Source of the DNA: an uncultured Aquimarina sp.
Lineage (GTDB): Bacteria; Bacteroidota; Bacteroidia; Flavobacteriales; Flavobacteriaceae
Direction: 5' to 3'
Length of the DNA: 64,000 bases
Assembly: GCA_947493035.1 (NCBI GenBank)
Contig: CANLOW010000006.1
Span: 62,001 to 126,000, forward strand
Shown here: in pieces, positions 63,794-64,000 of the stretch
Layout of the letters: every line of letters begins with the position of its first letter
Numbering within the stretch: the stretch's first letter is position 1
Made by a program: the position numbers and the translations under genes
The notes under the pieces: model-generated
Database searches by the model: none
What the model saw: the letters and a program-made list of their open reading frames with translations, nothing else
Told to the model about the DNA's origin: nothing

Positions 63794-64000
63794 TTAAAAA
63801 ACATTGACCTCCATTTCTAAATGGATATTGTATTTTGTTTCAACTTTTGTTTGAATAAATTTGGCTAGAGCTAAAATTTCCTTCCCCGTTGCATTCCCTG
63901 TTTTATTGACTAAAACTAATGCCTGCTTATCATGGACGGCAGCATTGCCTTTAGAAAAACCTTTTAAACCAGCTTTATCGATTAACCATCCTGCGGGTAT
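63794..64000 (-). CDS. murB: UDP-N-acetylmuramate dehydrogenase, C-terminal part (cut by window edge)
   Basis: The frame enters from the right edge on the minus strand and ends at 63794, giving the last 68 residues. They read [14 protein letters not shown], then [18 protein letters not shown] and LAKFIQTKV, ending in HLEMEVNVF. This is the conserved C-terminal domain of MurB, which reduces enolpyruvyl-UDP-GlcNAc in peptidoglycan synthesis. The rest lies outside the window. Confidence 0.9.
   Translation of the reverse strand: MPAGWLIDKAGLKGFSKGNAAVHDKQALVLVNKTGNATGKEILALAKFIQTKVETKYNIHLEMEVNVF

Overview
The window reads as chromosomal DNA of a low-GC, probably marine, Flavobacteriaceae bacterium (Bacteroidota). 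The evidence is the Bacteroidota promoter signature (TTG, about 19 bases, TAnnTTTG) ahead of several genes, a type IX secretion C-terminal domain, menaquinone genes, the nadK / DUF6089 / uppS / bamA / ompH / ompH / murI order, the tig-clpP-clpX neighbourhood and an algal-polysaccharide type GH16 enzyme. No genus is claimed. I see no prophage, CRISPR array or plasmid functions; the only mobile-element trace is a dead IS1595-type transposase near the right end.

Layout. 1-3.8 kb: end of an arginine cluster (argB, argE-like), then menA and menC of menaquinone synthesis, with a heptanucleotide array just before menC. 4.0-11.2 kb: a carbohydrate region with a minus-strand operon (MFS transporter, Gfo/Idh/MocA oxidoreductase, sugar isomerase/epimerase), a divergent AraC-type regulator, a secreted ThuA-like protein and a GH16 lipoprotein. 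11.2-14.6 kb: a likely metal (zinc) operon of a COG0523 GTPase, an ABC ATPase, a permease with a histidine-rich loop and a small exported cysteine protein. 14.8-17.2 kb: a MoaB/Mog protein, three tRNAs (Lys, Lys, Leu), aroK and a small exported protein. 17.5-25.9 kb: an evenly spaced four-gene operon of formyltransferase, phage-tail-collar protein, PRMT-like methyltransferase and a 1915-residue T9SS surface protein carrying eight near-identical 300-bp repeats. This is the least explained and most interesting locus. 26.0-31.1 kb: assimilatory nitrate reductase fused to its own FAD and [2Fe-2S] reductase modules, then a rubredoxin fused to a siroheme-less nitrite/sulfite reductase-like scaffold.

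31.2-47 kb: DUF2797 protein, GH3-family enzyme, clpX, a MORN protein and a DUF2490 protein lying between clpX and clpP, tig, a FadL-type porin paired with an SGNH lipoprotein, an alpha/beta hydrolase, pdxJ, a CBS protein and nadK. 46-53 kb: the envelope cluster DUF6089, uppS, bamA, two OmpH/Skp chaperones and murI. 53-60 kb: Nfu, dodecin, a class C-type serine hydrolase, a YyaL-like thioredoxin-fold lipoprotein, an MscS channel and a peptidoglycan-binding protein. 60-64 kb: a lipoprotein, a small stress-type operon (monooxygenase, AraC, cupin), the transposase remnant, a dispersed palindromic repeat and the 3' end of murB.

Several threads connect. MoaB/Mog serves the molybdopterin that the nitrate reductase needs. 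The carbohydrate operon, ThuA protein and GH16 enzyme look like parts of one sugar-use locus. BamA, the Skp chaperones and UppS cooperate in outer-membrane and wall assembly, supporting the many surface proteins encoded here. Start sites were moved from the longest reading frame to the first well-supported ATG where a signal peptide, promoter or family N-terminus argued for it. Family assignments are from recognition of motifs by eye; no database search was run.
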